Origin: Variovorax paradoxus
GTDB taxonomy: Bacteria > Pseudomonadota > Gammaproteobacteria > Burkholderiales > Burkholderiaceae_C
Direction of reading: 5' to 3'
Assembly (NCBI RefSeq): GCF_030815975.1
Contig: NZ_JAUSXL010000002.1
Location: forward strand, 3,336,501 to 3,400,500
DNA length: 64,000 nucleotides
The notes beneath the pieces were generated by a model. It was not told the origin of the DNA. It was given only the letters and a program-made list of their open reading frames with translations, and did not search any database. How positions within the stretch are numbered: position 1 is the first letter of the stretch; each line of letters starts with the position of its first letter. This document shows, piece by piece, positions 62,715 to 64,000 of this stretch. Made by a program: the position numbers and the translations under genes.

Positions 62715-64000
62715 TCATGCCCCGAACAGCGGCAGCAGCTTCAGGCGCTGCACTTTGCCAGACGGGCCTCGCGGCAGGTCGGTGACAAAGCGGTAGTGGC
62801 CCGGCGCCTTGTAGCGGCCGAGCGTGTCGGCGCAGAAGGCGCGCAGTTCGTCCTCAGTGCAGGCGCAGCCTTCGCGCAGCACGATGCACACGCCGATCTC
62901 CTGGCCGTAGTGGCGGTCGGGCACGCCGACGGCCGCCGCCTCGAGCACCGCGGGATGCCGCAGCAGCGCCTCGTCGATCTCGCGCGGCGCGATGTTCTCG
63001 CCGCCCTTGATGATCAGCTCCTTGATGCGGCCGGTCACGAAGAAGAAGCCATCCGCATCGCGGTGGCCGAGATCGCCGGTGCGCAGCCATCCATCGGGCG
63101 TGAAGCTCGCGCGCGTGGCTTCGTCGTTCTTGTAGTAGCCGCGCATCACGTTGGCGCCGCGGATCGCCAGCTCGCCGGTCGTGCCGTCGGGCACCTCGGC
63201 CAGCGCGGCGTCGATGACCCGCGCCTCGCAGCCCGAGGCGCGGCCCACCGAGCCCAGCTTGCGCAGCGCGGGGTCGAGCGGGTTGGAGAAGGACGGCGCC
63301 GCGGTTTCGGTGAGCCCCATGGTTTCGACGATGCCGATGCCGAACTTCTGCTCGAAGGCGCGGTGGTGCTCCGGCGGCAGCGCGGCCGATGCCGAGCGGC
63401 AGAAGCGGATGGACGCGGTCTGTGCGGGCCGCGGCTCTTCGCCTTCGAGCAGGTACGAGATCATGGTGGGCACCACGTTGATCCAGCTGCACCCCGTGCC
63501 CGACGCCTGCTCCCAGAAGCGGCCGGCCGAGAACTTCGGTGGCATCGCGAGGCTGCCGCCATGGGCGAGCGGCGCGAGCATGGTCACGGCGAAGGCGTTG
63601 ATGTGATAGAGCGGCAACACGGCCAGCACGCGGTCGGTGGGCTGCAGCGCGTGCTCGGCGCTGATCGCATGCGCGTTGGCCGTGAGGTTGCCCTGCGTGA
63701 GCATCACGCCCTTGGGCATGCCGGTGGTGCCGGAGGTGTACATCAGCAGGGCCACGTCGCCGGCCGCGGGTTGCGGCGTTTCCTCGTCGGGCGGTGCCTG
63801 CGCCTCGCCCGGCAGTGCATCGGCGTCGGGGCTGGCGACCAGCACCTCGACCGGCCGGCCGATGCCTTCGAGCATCGCGCGCACGCGTGCTTCCCATTCG
63901 GGCGCGACACACACCACGCGGCAATCCGAATGTGCGAGCACGTAGCGCATCTGCTCGGGCTGCGACAGCAGGTTGACCGGGTTCACGCACAGGCCGCCGT
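62715..64000 (-). CDS. Acyl-CoA synthetase, AMP-binding (5' end outside window)
   Basis: The C-terminal part of an adenylate-forming CoA ligase, open to the window edge; the start lies beyond position 64000. About 427 residues are present. The P-loop MYTSGTTGMPKG, GLTETAAPSFSNP, the YYKNDEATRASF and WLRTGDLG motifs, and the final catalytic Lys in GPSGKVQR are all there. It activates a carboxylic acid to its CoA thioester via an AMP ester. The substrate is unknown. Its neighbours do not reveal a pathway. Confidence 0.88.
   Translation of the reverse strand, partial: GGLCVNPVNLLSQPEQMRYVLAHSDCRVVCVAPEWEARVRAMLEGIGRPVEVLVASPDADALPGEAQAPPDEETPQPAAGDVALLMYTSGTTGMPKGVMLTQGNLTANAHAISAEHALQPTDRVLAVLPLYHINAFAVTMLAPLAHGGSLAMPPKFSAGRFWEQASGTGCSWINVVPTMISYLLEGEEPRPAQTASIRFCRSASAALPPEHHRAFEQKFGIGIVETMGLTETAAPSFSNPLDPALRKLGSVGRASGCEARVIDAALAEVPDGTTGELAIRGANVMRGYYKNDEATRASFTPDGWLRTGDLGHRDADGFFFVTGRIKELIIKGGENIAPREIDEALLRHPAVLEAAAVGVPDRHYGQEIGVCIVLREGCACTEDELRAFCADTLGRYKAPGHYRFVTDLPRGPSGKVQRLKLLPLFGA

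Overview
The window is 64 kb of very GC-rich, densely coded bacterial DNA. It most resembles a Comamonadaceae betaproteobacterium, probably Variovorax. Three things point there: orphan Bug/TctC-type binding proteins, many LysR regulators next to small catabolic operons, and intergenic palindromes of the kind scattered through Variovorax and Acidovorax genomes. This is judgement from protein and repeat style; no database search was run. I saw no rRNA, tRNA, CRISPR array, transposase or phage gene. Genes lie on both strands, many with ATGA or GTGA stop/start overlaps.

Layout. (1) 1-5.9 kb: end of an AzgA-type purine permease, then a BMP-type nucleoside ABC importer (ATPase, two permeases, lipoprotein), with an inverted repeat between the permeases. 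(2) 5.9-11.9 kb: LysR regulator divergent from an operon of CitE-like lyase, two TctC binding proteins, CaiB/BaiF CoA-transferase and a metal-dependent hydrolase. (3) 11.9-15.2 kb: a DJ-1/PfpI lipoprotein divergent from a GlxA-type regulator, which overlaps a six-hairpin glycosidase. (4) 15.3-24.5 kb: nucleobase genes (adenine deaminase-type protein, second BMP binding protein with a frameshift, guanine deaminase, dCTP deaminase) mixed with an MFS exporter, two LysR regulators, an SDR and a beta-propeller protein. (5) 24.6-27.4 kb: YpfJ-type metallopeptidase, RhlE helicase, small lipoprotein. (6) 27.6-40.3 kb: a two-sided organosulfur island. The leftward operon holds a DszC/SfnC-like flavoprotein, binding protein, thiol dioxygenase and four-domain rhodanese. 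The rightward operon holds a binding protein, SsuD-like monooxygenase, class II aldolase, binding protein, ABC permease, ATPase, membrane cytochrome c and a fourth binding protein. A decayed MocR regulator lies just beyond. (7) 40.6-48.6 kb: two acetyltransferases, ApaH, a CNNM/CorC protein, a nitrobindin-like protein and a large autotransporter. (8) 48.6-56.6 kb: a probable taurine locus (TauY-like and TauX-like dehydrogenase subunits, MocR regulator, a 579-bp inverted repeat, TauABC importer, LysR). (9) 56.7-64 kb: DUF1059 protein, LuxR-type regulator, an MHS transporter plus GMC oxidoreductase opposite an IclR regulator, a DUF2272 protein and the end of an acyl-CoA synthetase.

Taken together, the window is a scavenging and catabolic region. 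Purines are imported and deaminated, carboxylates may be activated and cleaved as CoA esters, and sulfur is taken from sulfonates, thiols and probably taurine. The organosulfur island and the taurine locus are the most interesting parts. Their enzyme families are known, but the combinations are unusual and the substrates cannot be read from sequence.
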